64,000 nucleotides of DNA from Ixodes scapularis (Eukaryota; Arthropoda; Arachnida; Ixodida; Ixodidae): assembly GCF_016920785.2 (NCBI RefSeq), contig NW_024609835.1, positions 177,131,109 through 177,195,108 on the forward strand. The letters run 5' to 3'. Each line of letters begins with the position of its first letter. Within the stretch, counting starts at the first letter, position 1. Positions 34,000-44,010 of this stretch are shown piece by piece. Below the pieces are notes generated by a model, which saw only the letters and a program-made list of their open reading frames with translations, was not told where the DNA came from and did not search any database. Position numbers and translations under genes: made by a program.

Positions 34000-34007
34000 C
34001 GTGGGAT
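34000..34007. repeat. Right 8-bp target duplication CGTGGGAT
   Basis: Exact copy of 31929-31936, directly after GTACAAGTCTG. Confidence 0.9.
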
Positions 34008-35090
34008 ACCTTATCGAAAGCTTTTGCCAGGTCTAGAAAATTAACATCTGTCTGAGAACGTTTATTTAAGCATTCGCTAAATTCATGGGTTGTTTCCAGA
34101 AGCTGAGTTAAAGTTGAAAGTCCCCTCCTAAAACCATGCTCTCTTTAGTTATTATAGAGTGAACTAGATGATTTGTGAGATGCGAGCATATGATATGTTC
34201 TGGTATCTTGCAGCATTGGGAAGTCATTGAAATTGGTCGATAGTTTGGGACGTTTTTTTTTTTCCGGATTTTAGGATGGGAAATATTTTCGAAACTTTCC
34301 AATCATCGGGAAGGGAGCCGAGAGACAAGGATTTTTGGAAAATTATATGCAGGTATTTAGAAATCCATTCAGGATATCGCTTCGAAAAGCCGTGGGAATT
34401 AAATCTGGGCCGGGACTTTTTTTATCGTCAAGTTTAAGCAATAAGGACAAGATACCTTCTTCAGATATGTGCAGTTCATCGATCGCTGGTATCTTATCTA
34501 CATTTTCAACAAGAGGTACATAATGGTTATCAGTGGTGAACACAGAAACAAAATTACTATTTAGGCCTTCAGCGTTTACGGATGCTTCTTATGTTAAAAT
34601 ACCATTTATTAGGAAACTGTTTGTCATCTTTCGCTTCGATGGAAAGTGTCTCCAGAATTTTTTTGGCGAGGATACCAAAAAGTTCGGAAGTGTATAGTGG
34701 AAGTACCCTGCCTTAGCTGAGGATATCATTTGTTTATGGATTTGGTTCAGTTCAAGAAGGCGGTATTTGTCTGTTGATGTGGCTGTTTTCTTTATTTTTT
34801 TTCGCAGTCTTGAAATTCTACGGCCAGTTTGGATTATCTCACGTGTAATCCAAGGATTCTTCTTGTTTATTTTTTTATTTTTTGTTGGAACATATTTAGT
34901 AATGCATTCGACAACAATTGTCTTCAATGAGTTCCACAAGTCATTCATACACACATGTTCTGTTTTTGAAAGCAAGCAAAATAAATCGAGGAAGAGTTCG
35001 AGATGATCTAAGATTGAAACATCATCTGCATTCATGAAGTCGTATACAGAAATATTAGTTGTCAAGTCACGATTGCGCATTGTTAGGGGA
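34008..35090 (-). pseudogene. LINE ORF2 5' part: linker, RT fingers, motif A
   Basis: From 35080: DLTTNISVYDFMNADDVSIL and NKKINKKNPWITREIIQTGR then ISRLRKKIKKTATSTDKYRL are the EN-RT linker typical of CR1/jockey ORF2. From 34543: ISEEGILSLLLKLDDKKSPG followed by PDLIPTAFRSD is the RT entry block (K..GPD.IP). From 34302: NYRPISMTSQCCKIPEHIIC, then motif A FLDLAKAFDKVSH at about 34060-34008. Three frames are used and a short deletion/shift separates them. Confidence 0.8.
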
Positions 35091-35446
35091 AACGAGACGA
35101 CACGCTCCCACGTTGACTAAATAGTCTTTGCACTGATAATATTGATTTTGTTTGTTTAACTTTCAAGAACCTGCGCTTATATTTTTGTACGTGATTTTTA
35201 TTTTCCTTCTATGTTTTGCACTTGGGTGAACCTTGGTTTGTAGAAATGTTAACCGTAGATGTGCAACTGTTTCAGTGTATACTTTGCCTTTTTTTGTATT
35301 TTTTTCCGCATGCTTGCTGCTGACCAGTGTAAGGGGCCCGAGGACCAGTCAGGCTACCTACTGCATTTTTTTTTCCTTTGCGCCGCCCCCCGCCCCCCCC
35401 CCCCCTCTTTTGATGGAAAATAAAGTTATTATTATTATTATTATAT
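35091..35446 (+). mobile_element. LINE 3' UTR fragment with (TTA)n tail
   Basis: It ends with GGGGCCCGAGGACCAGTCAG, GCTACC, a T-rich and C-rich stretch, then GGAAAATAAAG and a (TTA)n array (35427-35446). AATAAA followed by a simple-repeat tail is a LINE 3' end on the plus strand. No ORF is included, so the copy is severely 5' truncated. Confidence 0.55.
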
Positions 35447-35518
35447 AATAATCCAGCCAGAGCTCGGTGTTCTGACGTCCCCGCACGTTCCCTTCTCCTC
35501 GCCTCTCTCAATTTCTGC

Positions 35519-35898
35519 CAGGGTGTAAGATAGACAGGTGGTGAAACGAGAGCCAAATGAGCGACCGGATTGTGTCCCCCTCGGTTTTCTCTTTTTCTGT
35601 GGCGCCATCTATGTGGAGCACCGCGAACCCTCACTCCGGGTGGGCGACCGGTGGCGACCGGCTAAACTGACGGAGATGATTTCTCGTGGATTTTCAATAA
35701 AGGAATGTCGTCCTCTAGGTTTATTTTGCGCACTCTCCCATAAAGTTCCATGCAAATTCGATTCCAATTTTTTTCCTCTCGCCGCAGCGCCATCTGTCGC
35801 AAATCGGGGGTACCCGCAAGCAGACGAGTACACAATCCGGTCACGGCGCTGCGGTAGGGTTCTATGGCCGTTTCCCCACCTGTCTATCTTACACCCTG
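35519..35898. mobile_element. hAT-type MITE with perfect ends and 8-bp duplication
   Basis: The left end CAGGGTGTAAGATAGACAGG is the exact reverse complement of the right end, with similarity extending through GTGG-GAAACG and GACCGGATTGTGT. ATTTCTGC is present at 35511-35518 and 35899-35906. It is 380 bp and non-coding; open frames on both strands are fortuitous. Confidence 0.88.
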
Positions 35899-35906
35899 AT
35901 TTCTGC

Positions 35907-37019
35907 CCGGATAGTCAATGAAAAGGTGAGAAGGAGAGAAAGGAGCGTAAGCTGTCCCGTCTCCAGCCCGAGCTTCTTACCTTCGGCAACGTTCTGGCGT
36001 TTTGAGCACCTCGAGCGCACGCGCGCTCAGCCGAAACAAGGCGGAAGGTATGAAGCGCGTTCTAGAGGCCGAGTGTTCGAAGGGCACTTACGTCTTGCTG
36101 TTTTCACTCTGCGAGTGACTGTGGGTACCCTGTGTCCGCTAGGAGCCGCTACTGATCGGCCTGCGAACAGCGCCGTGTGCGGCCACTTTTTAGTCAGCAT
36201 AGGGAGAGTGGTAGAGCTCCGCGCCGCTCCCGCGCTTGAAGCCAATGTGGTAGCCCAAGCAGGCATGTCGACCTTGCATTACCCACCGGTGTACCACTGC
36301 AGTTGAGCTGCGACTGCCGAGGTCGCTTCCCGATGAGTAGGTGCGACGATGCCGCGGGACGTGCGTGTATCGGCACTGAGTTGGATCTGCAGGGTGCCCA
36401 TAGCATCGACAAGCCGCCGCACCGTCCCTGGCAGCTTCAAGGGACACTGAGAGCGCATCTACGACCACCGAGGTTTTTATTTGAACACGACCTATAAGAG
36501 CACAACTACCCAGAGCACAGTTTTCGGCTAAAAATTAGTTGTTGTTTTTTTTTTCTGCTTGAAAACAGCCGGTCGAGAATTTGGCCGGTTTCAGTCGCTC
36601 TCACTATTTTTTCTATGGTCACATGGCGTTCAAACTCTGCTTACCAAATGCACTCGAAGTCCTGGATCATCTAAGCCACACATTAAATATAAAAAAATAC
36701 GAGCCCCTTTATGTGGTTTTCAAGAAGCCAGAAGCGTTGATCGAAAAACAAATGTTGCACAGATCACAGGAAGTGCATGTTCACGTCATTCTCAATGTCG
36801 CAATGTAGCGCGGGCATACCGAGAGCTGGACGTCGCGATGACGGCGCACGACGGACCAAAGTCGCGACGAACAGGGGACCGCTACCTCGGAACTGTCATT
36901 CGTAGTACCGGCCAATCGATCTTCGGGCGCAGAACCTCGAGTGGAAAATATATAAGTGCGAAACCATCGCACGACAAACGGTGCACACACTTTCGTCGTC
37001 TACTTCACGTGCCAAAAAA
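35907..37019. other. Intergenic stretch, no recognised gene
   Basis: GC-moderate sequence with overlapping open frames on both strands (for example 36559-37152 plus, 36190-36468 minus) and no domain, splice pattern or repeat that I can support. Confidence 0.4.
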
Positions 37020-37099
37020 AAGTGAAAGTCGTTTACCACTCCCTGTAACGCCGAATTGGAGCGCAGCTCTTGAAGAGGAGGAGGGGAGGGTACTGAGGG

Positions 37100-37276
37100 C
37101 CACGTGTTCTCGGGGGGAAGGTCACGTGACCCCCCCCCCCGAGGGCACGTGACCTTGGTGGGGTCACGTGGGGGCAAACACGTGCCCCCACAGAGGTCAT
37201 GTGACCTCGGGAGGGGGTCACGTGACCTCGGGTGTCACGTGACTCCCCAGGTCACGTGACCCCCGGGTCACGTGAC
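37100..37276. promoter_or_regulatory. Cluster of CACGTG / GTCACGTGAC palindromes
   Basis: Nine CACGTG words and one CATGTG lie in about 180 bases. Five have the 10-bp palindrome GTCACGTGAC, and most of the rest keep GTCACGTG or CACGTGAC. CACGTG is the E-box bound by bHLH-zip factors such as Myc, USF and TFE proteins. In animals GTCACGTGAC is the TFEB (CLEAR) consensus. Function at this repeat is inference. Confidence 0.6.
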
Positions 37277-37285
37277 CAAAATTTT

Positions 37286-37920
37286 TCCGCTAGATTTAGC
37301 GGGGAAATTTTTTCCGCTAGATTTAGCGGGGAAATTTTTCCGCTAGATTTAGCGGGGAAAATTTTTCCGCTAGATTTAGCGGGGAAATGTTTTCCGCTAG
37401 ATTTAGCGGGGAAAGTTTTCCGCTAGATTTAGCGGGGAAATTTTTTCCTCTAGATTTAGCGGGGAAATTTTTTCCGCTATATTTGCCGGGGAAATTTTTC
37501 CGCTAGATTTAGCGGGGAAATTTTTTCCGCTAGATTTAGCGGGGAAACTTTTTCCGCTAGATTTAGCGGGGAAATGTTTTCCGCTAGATTTAGCGGGGAA
37601 ATTTTTTCCGCTAGATTTAGTGGGGGAATTTTTTCTGCTAGATTTAGCGGGGAAACTTTTTCCGCTAGATCTAGCGGGGAAATTTTTTCCGCTAGATTTA
37701 GCGGGGAAATTTTTCCGCTAGATTTAGCGGGGAAATTTTTTCCGCTGGATTTAGCGGGGAAATTTTTTCCGCTAGATTTAGCGGGGAAATTTTTTCCGCT
37801 AGATTTAGCGGGGAAATTTTTCCGCTAGATTTAGTGGGGAAATTTTTTCCGCTAGATTTAACGGGGAAATTTTCCGCTAGATTTAGCGGGGAAATTTTCC
37901 GCTAGATTTAGCGGGGAAAT
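37286..37920 (+). repeat. Self-complementary minisatellite, unit ~27 bp, ~23 copies
   Basis: The unit is CCGCTAGATTTAGCGGGGAA plus 6-8 further bases (mostly T). CCGCTA and TAGCGG inside each unit are complementary, so every unit can form a 6-bp stem. Unit length varies by T-run length. Two shorter copies of the family (6.2-7.0 kb) carry only a few related CGCTAAATTTAGCGGG units. Confidence 0.9.
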
Positions 37921-38218
37921 TTACCCATAATGCACCGCGCGGTTACGCCGACGGCGACGGCGACGCCGCTCAAGCCGGAAACGGGCGCCTAAGAGCTGCG
38001 CTCTAAAAAAAACGGAGAGAAAAAGAAATAAAAAAAAGAAAGACGCGGCGGGTGCAGCTACGTGATTTCCGGCCATTAGCTTCTGTTCTCGTGTTTCGGT
38101 TTTCGTTTCAAACAGTAGAACATTTTTATAAAAAAAATATACGGGACTTTGTAGGAAAACATCAATTGGGTAGCCTCCTACCACCATACTAAATCACCTG
38201 ACAAAGAAAAATTAGAAG

Positions 38219-38251
38219 TGGGGGGGGGGAGGGGGGGGAGGGGGGGGGGGC
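38219..38251 (+). repeat. Poly-G tract with A interruptions
   Basis: Runs of 8-12 G separated by single A bases. Four or more G runs closely spaced have the pattern of a G-quadruplex motif. Confidence 0.85.
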
Positions 38252-38384
38252 GTAGTGTCCCCTTAAAAAGCGCAGGACGTGGCTTCCTGTGTTTCTTAAG
38301 CTTACAGTTACTGTAAAAACAAATCACTGCCTTTCATAAGCTGTGTACGTTTAACGCTCTGTCCGCTGTTCTGGGGAGTAAATA

Positions 38385-38560
38385 GAGACCTTCAGCAAAC
38401 CGTTACCGTGTTCCGCGTACCAGTCTACCGGAGCCTTTGATGCGTGCTTTGAAGCGCGCCCGGAGAGATACTGTGACCGCAGGACCCACACTTAAAGGCA
38501 TGCTTCAAATGTTCTGATAATGCGGTACGCAGAACACGAAAACGGTTTGCTAAAAGTCCC
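38385..38560. mobile_element. MITE with ~42-bp inverted ends flanked by TA
   Basis: Left GAGACCTTCAGCAAACCGTT followed by ACCGTGTTCCGCGTACC matches, with a few mismatches, the reverse complement of the right end, GGGACTTTTAGCAAACCGTT followed by TTCGTGTTCTGCGTACCG. TA stands at both edges (38383-38384 and 38561-38562), which would fit a mariner-type MITE, although TA duplications are weak evidence. Non-coding. Confidence 0.55.
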
Positions 38561-39259
38561 TAATATTGCGTCTATGTTTGCGCATCTATTGTTGGGAAAA
38601 GTGAAGATTACTAGATTTTTATCGTCTAGTGCTGCATTTCGCTTGTTACATCATATCGTCGCATAGCATCCAGAGCCAAAATCACCTTTGCGACTGAAGC
38701 TTAGCTATGAAGCGGGCAGAGGATTGTCGAATACGCGTGATCACACCCGACTACCGACGCCCAGCATTACAGTGCGAGACTTTAGCGAGGCAGTGGATTC
38801 GGTAAAGATATTATAACTACGCCTCTCTGGCTGCTGCCAAAAAATATGTAATGCGATAGCAGTTGGGACTCTGCACTTGTTCGCAGGTCTGCAGAGCTCA
38901 GCGCCTTCGGCCTGTCTGCCTTAGCGCGGCACCGTTTTCGCGAAAACGTTTCATATATTCAATCGGTATGTAATTCTGCACCAATTGAGGTCTTCCGCTA
39001 AGTTTAACTATCGATCCGCGATGGACGGTCGCAAAGGTTTCATGGCTTGGTGATCCTAGAAAAGCTATCGCATTTAAAACACTACTATTTTTTTCTTTTA
39101 CTTTTTTTTTTTTGAAACGCGGGAATTACGCCGCAGCACGCTGGAGAACAGACTTCCCAGCGCCTGTGGCGGCAGCCCAAACCGTGATCTGCAACGGAGG
39201 TCATACGCACGAGCTCTTCACTGATGTTTATGTTCACCCACCTCGTTGTGGGTATGTTT

Positions 39260-39490
39260 ATGCAGCCTGAACTTAGTCTGCCTCAACGGCCGAACTGTCT
39301 CTCAGATATAGATGAACAATTTGGCCAGTGCAGTACAACCGCTAGCCTGGGGTCTTTAACGTGCACCACGCAGTAACCATACACGATCGCACGCCGGTAC
39401 GATGCTGAAGCCAATATCCCTGGGTTCTGCAGCGCGAGATTTCGCTCCACATGCTCCTACCTAGTGTGCGCTAGAGCCACTAACTGGGCT
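39260..39490 (-). mobile_element. tRNA-derived SINE, copy 2
   Basis: It matches copy 1 (27390-27620) over TCGCGCTGCAGAACCCAGG, GTACCGGCGTGCGATCGTGT, GTGCACGTTAAAGACCCCAG and GCTAGCGGTTGTA on the minus strand. The B box has decayed to GGCTTCAGC. The spacing of the two copies from unrelated flanks confirms a dispersed repeat. Confidence 0.6.
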
Positions 39491-39894
39491 GCGCTTAGAG
39501 TAGTGGCACTCTGTTCCCCAACACTGTCGTGGGCGCCGACATTTTTTCTGCTTGTGCAGAGCTGACGCAACTGCCGATCGTCATGACTCAAAAGTGCGAC
39601 TTCCTGAGCATTAGGTTCGGTGTTAGGAAACTCATGTAATATTGCTTTGCTCATTCGCGAACTGTTTAAACATTGGAGGACGGAAAAGCGTTTACTGTGA
39701 TTTCAAATAAAGCTTCAGATAACTGGCAACCATGATTTGAAGCTACAATATGGCCAAGTGTCGTTACTCTAAAGCGTAGCTTATTTAGTGGCACTAGTGT
39801 GCGCTAGCCTACTCGGCCACTTATTTTCTTTCTTTTTCTTTTATTATATAGAAGAAGAAGCGATTGGTGCACAACATGGTTATTCAAGGTTCAC

Positions 39895-40490
39895 TCTACA
39901 AAATCATATTGTACAAGTTAAAGCTCTTTGATGCCTTGAAGACAGAAGCAGCCAGTCAGGAACTACCGTTTGAATAACATACACGTTTTTAACGCGGATA
40001 AAAAGCTCAATGAAATGTAGGCGTACAGATTTTGGGTGAAAATTTTCATTCTTTATGTCGAGGTGGGACCTCCAGATGCTATACCATACTAGGAGCATGA
40101 GCATGTAATATGGGAAGTTACCTCCAGATGACACAGGTAGGAAACGAATTGAATTGGGTGTAATATCAATATCCTTTTTTTTTCTTAAATACCCTATAAA
40201 GAAATGGCATGTCAACAGTGGATAAAAACATGTTAATAGGTTTCAGGCGTTTTACATGATGTACAGTTTGTTAACCACGGGGCGAAAGTTCCTTTCTCTT
40301 GTAGCCACACTTTGTTGAGTAACACTGAACAATGTAATTCGAAAAAGAAAAGTTTTGCTGCAGTGGGGATGGACATCTTTACCAGGCGCAGTATATCGTG
40401 CTGGCAAAAGACGCTCAACATTGAGAGGTGAATTGGCATTGTGAATAGGATCGTCACAAGACATCTTGTCAACTTTGTACATGAAACCGA
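39895..40490 (-). pseudogene. LINE ORF2 C-terminal fragment (tick-type)
   Basis: From 40482 the minus strand reads VDKMSCDDPIHNANSPLNVE and RNFRPVVNKLYIM, then from 40215 FFIGYLRKKKDIDITPNSIR, FLPVSSGGNFPYYMLMLLVW and YSIWRSHLDIKNENFHPKSV, RLHFIEL. The pattern ITP..IRFLP......PY..ML...SIW... is familiar to me from the region after the RT zinc-binding domain of LINE proteins in ticks; this is recollection, not a search. Two frames are used. No tail was identified. Confidence 0.45.
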
Positions 40491-40668
40491 CATGATTTTT
40501 TTTTTAAAGCCTTACTAACAAAAACTGAAAAGCATTGACTCTAAGATATCCCACTAACACGCAAGTTTGGTCTGCCACAGAGGATACGAAAACGAGTTAG
40601 AAAACATGCCAGTCTATTTCGAATGACTTCACGAAGAAATTGACGCTCCTGGTCTCTTAGAATCAGGT

Positions 40669-40686
40669 ATATATATATATATATAG
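40669..40686. repeat. (TA)n microsatellite
   Basis: Nine alternating TA dinucleotides. Confidence 0.9.
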
Positions 40687-41150
40687 AAAAATCCGGGGTC
40701 GGTATTCATTTCGTAACCACAGTGGCCATGGCCTTATGATTGCTGCGGTACACCGCCATAGGGTGTACGCTGACGGCAGGCACGTTCTTCGTGAAGACGA
40801 GGTCTATACACGTCCGATGCCTGGTCGTGGGTACCACAGGTTCGTAGCCGATACAACAATTATTTTTATGTTTAAGTAAATTCCGCTAATTTATATTGCT
40901 TGACATTCAGAACATATTAAAAACACGTTAGCTATTTTATCCACGCGATGAAAATTGCAGAAAAAAAAAACATTAGAGAAAAACGAGCGGCGTTCACTCC
41001 CTCAAGTTACGTAAAGTCGCAGCGAGAACAAGCGGCCAGGTTTATCACAGCCGCGTGCCGGGGTTGGCAACGCACAGGGCACACGCTGAGTTCGTTACAT
41101 TGTAAATCGCAGCGATCGGGCACGAGCCACAACTCCGATGCATACCTAGG

Positions 41151-42161
41151 CATCATACTTGGGTAGTAATTTAATTACAGTAATTGAATTACTGTAATTG
41201 AATTACTTTTCTTAGTGATTTGTAATTATAATATTAACTCGGCAAAAAGGAATTGTAATTGTAATTTAAGTATTTTCTGGCGTCAGTAATTGCAATATTT
41301 CAGGCACAATTACAATTACTTTTACAATACCTGGAGCCGACGGAACCTCTCTGAAAGTCTCAGTGCTCAGACAAGCGGCCTAGCTCTTAGTGACACGCAC
41401 GCACATGTACGCACAACAAAAATAGTATACGTCCTTCTTTTAGTACTGCCGCATATTGGTATCTTTGTATTATTTTCAAGATTATTTGTATAAGCATTTT
41501 GGAGACTGACCTCGCACCTGTGAATATTGTCAGCAATGATTCGGAAGCCCCGATTAGGTTCTTATATATTTCTGAGCCTTACAATTTCAACTCAATGTAA
41601 ATAATTTACAAAACCACGATGTTTGTACACATATGCGGTCGTATGAGCACGTTTGAATTTTAGTGTTATAATACTTGTAAAATATTCATATGACTGATTG
41701 CCGCATTTTTTTTTTTTTGCCGGGCTAACGAAAGTATGTCAACCCAATTTCTTCTTCAGCGGTCTGGCGTCTTCCAGCATAGGAACTAATTTATTATTAC
41801 TTATTAAAAATATAAGCATGCCCCAAACTGTCAAGGTCTATCGCGAATTTAAAAAAAAGTAATAAAAGGAAAGTACAACACATGGCATTTATGCAGTGAT
41901 GCTTAAGCCTCCCCAAACATTGGAACAAGGAATGAACAAATGCGTTGTATTCTATACAACTCGTTTGAAGTTATATGGCCCAAGTCAGGTCGCCCTCAGA
42001 AATAAGTAATCGGAAAGTAATTGCATTATTTATAAAAGTCATCTGTAATTGTAATTAATTACTTTTCACGTAGTAGTAATTGTAAGTGTAGTAAAACTAC
42101 TTTTGAAGCAAGGTAATTGTAATTAAATTACATTTTGAAAGTAATTTACTTCTGTATGCTG
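41151..42161. mobile_element. TTAC-rich hAT-like element, ~1 kb
   Basis: Both ends are dense in TAATTTAATTAC, GTAATTGAATTAC and AGTAATTAC-type words in opposite orientation, as in the better-defined element at 31937-33999. The left edge CATCATACTTGGGTAGTAAT and the right edge (reverse complement CAGCATACAGAAGTAAATTA) are similar but diverged. No clear 8-bp duplication is seen, so the boundaries are approximate. Non-coding. Confidence 0.45.
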
Positions 42162-42602
42162 GGCATTGGTTGTCTCAACCTCAAATCAAATACTCACGCA
42201 GTGCTCGTGTCCACTCTATGAGCCGCATTAAAATACCGTCACCGCGGGGTCACGAAGCTTCACGATGAAGTCCTGAGGATATCATTGTTGACACCGCCAA
42301 CGATGCGATCTTCACAACTTCGCCATGAAGTTTTGCGAAGGAGAGACTGAAAGAAAACGACCGCTTTTATCGTTGAAGTTACGCGGCGGCATAGACGCTT
42401 CGTGGTGAGTGTCGTTGCATGCGAGCATAACTTGGGTTCCACTATCGTCGTCATACTTGTGTAAAGTGACAAACATTTCCCCCCAATTTCGTTACCCTTT
42501 AAAGGGGAAATAGCAAGGCATCTGATGGCGATCGCAAAAGAGAGCATCTCCAACGTTTTGAAAAGTGAAATGAACGTTCACATGAGCGCGTGAGCGCCCA
42601 AG
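42162..42602. other. Intergenic stretch, no recognised gene
   Basis: Short overlapping frames only. The sequence lies between the TTAC-rich element and the LINE tail. Confidence 0.4.
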
Positions 42603-42611
42603 AATAGTACG

Positions 42612-42634
42612 CTTTATTTATTTATTTATTTTAC
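42612..42634 (-). repeat. (TAAA)n 3' tail of the LINE
   Basis: TTTATTTATTTATTTATTTT on the plus strand is a TAAA-repeat tail on the LINE strand, directly after its 3' UTR. It marks the integration end. Confidence 0.75.
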
Positions 42635-42996
42635 CCTGAGGACAAGAGGCATTGCAGAGGTGAGCGATGGGATAACAAGAAAAATAACAGTGGAAAAGGC
42701 TAAATACCTTAACAACGCGGAAAACAGCGTGTGGTACATTTGAACACAAGAAGAATACAGTCATCAACAGGCATTGTATTTTGCGGCGCAATCTCTTTGA
42801 AATGAGAGTCGAAGTTCGACACGCCAAAAAAGTTAAAAAAGAAAAAAAGGAAAGAAAAGAAAGAAAAAAAGGGGGAGAGAAGGGGGGAGGTCGTCAGGGC
42901 CCACCATCTGTCGTCGATGACCCCTGGTGGGCGGAGGGTAACAGCTACACGATCACGGTGGTCCAATCGGTACGCGCTGACTTCTCGGTGCGCAAA

Positions 42997-44010
42997 TCAC
43001 CGTCGCACTTTCCACCACGCCTCCAGTCTTTGCCTATAACAGGCCACGTGGTCATGTTCGTTCGTGAAGCCGAGTGCCTGCTCGATGCGGGAATCCCCAA
43101 TGGGCGCTGGCAGGAGCTTCTGGCACGTGAGCAGCAAATGCTCGGTGGTCTCTTCGTCTTCTCCACAGGCGCTGCATGTCATGTCCGTCACGTTGCTGTC
43201 AAACTTTCGACGGTACTGTCTTGTGCGCAGGGCACCACCGCGGGCCTCGATGAGTAGGCGACTTCCCAGCGTGTTTTTGCAGAACGTTATTAGAGCGATC
43301 TCGGTCTTGAAAGATGCATACAAATGCATGCTAGTATGCTGTTGCATTCCCAATATCCAGCGCTCCCTTTCGACAGCCTTTATCTGCGTTCGCACTTTAC
43401 GCACCCAGTCTTTTTCAGCTTGAGGCTCATCACTCATGCAAAAGGCTCCAAACTTTGTGCCGAGGCGGGTGACACGATTCCTCCACGTCGAATGGATGTT
43501 CTTGAGGTGAATGTAGATGAAAAGTCGCCGTGCCCAGCGGTCTTCGTCCATATGCCGGAGTCGCGCGTAGTACTCTAGCTTGCTGCTGGCTTCTCGTGCC
43601 TCGAAAGATGACCATCCGACGTCTCCTTCAACAAGCTCGTTGGCCACTTGTCCATGGCATGCCAGCGCTTGACGTCCGACATCTCTTTGGCGTCGTTCAA
43701 GATATTCACGAAGCTCGCTGGGTATGCCAATGACAGAGTTTCTAAAAGTCAGCCCGGGTACCGCGACGGCCTTCCAAAGTTCCCTGGTAACGACGTATTG
43801 GTCGCAGCTCCAGAGGCCCCGTCTTCGCAGTATGTTTCGCTTACGCACTGAGGACGTCCTGAGGTTTTGGTGATGCTCAGCGAGGTAGTTTTCTGTAGCT
43901 GATAGTGTCACGCCAAGGTACCTGTACTTAGTGCAAACAGGGATCGCCGCACCCTGTAGGATGAATGGTACAATGTTCTCCTCCTCGCGGGAAAAAAATA
44001 ACTGTCGCTG
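42997..44010 (-). pseudogene. LINE ORF2, 3' segment after frameshift
   Basis: The frame continues ORF2 from the T-run at about 43996-44003 (minus strand): FFSREEENIVPFILQGAAIP, TKYRYLGVTLSATENYLAEH (post-RT block), long helical linker, then CSACGEDEETTEHLLLTC (C-x2-C...H-x4-C), a zinc finger common at the end of LINE ORF2 proteins. It ends at a stop at 42997. The first part of the frame, before FFSRE, is antisense to coding sense and not part of the protein. Confidence 0.75.

Larger units (their letters stand above)
30556..35090 (-). mobile_element. Second LINE (CR1/jockey type), split by a hAT-like element
   Basis: Minus-strand ORF2 pieces occur in order from 35080 to 30874: linker/endonuclease C-terminus, RT fingers, motif A, [insertion], motif B, motif C and C-terminal domain, then a 3' UTR and an AT-rich tail near 30556. 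It is tail-to-tail with the LINE at 18990-30550. It is 5' truncated at about 35090 and broken by several frameshifts. Confidence 0.85.
37020..38010 (+). mobile_element. AGCTCTT-ended terminal-repeat family, copy C (expanded minisatellite)
   Basis: It opens with GTCGTTTACCACTCCCTGTA, then GGAGCGCAGCTCTTGAAGAG and an AGG-rich run, then a CACGTG-rich block (37100-37275), a long minisatellite (37286-37920) and the family's GC-rich end CATAATGCACCGCGCGGTTA, finishing GCGCCTAAGAGCTGCGCTCT. It is the most complete of the four copies in the window. No coding capacity. Confidence 0.7.

Noticed and set aside
36559..37152. 197-codon plus-strand open frame
   Set aside because: It runs into the repeat-family 5' end and the CACGTG cluster. 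No domain, no start or splice support.
37232..37828. Repetitive FSARFSGEI / FPLDLAGK peptides
   Set aside because: Translations of the minisatellite, whose unit length happens to keep frames open.
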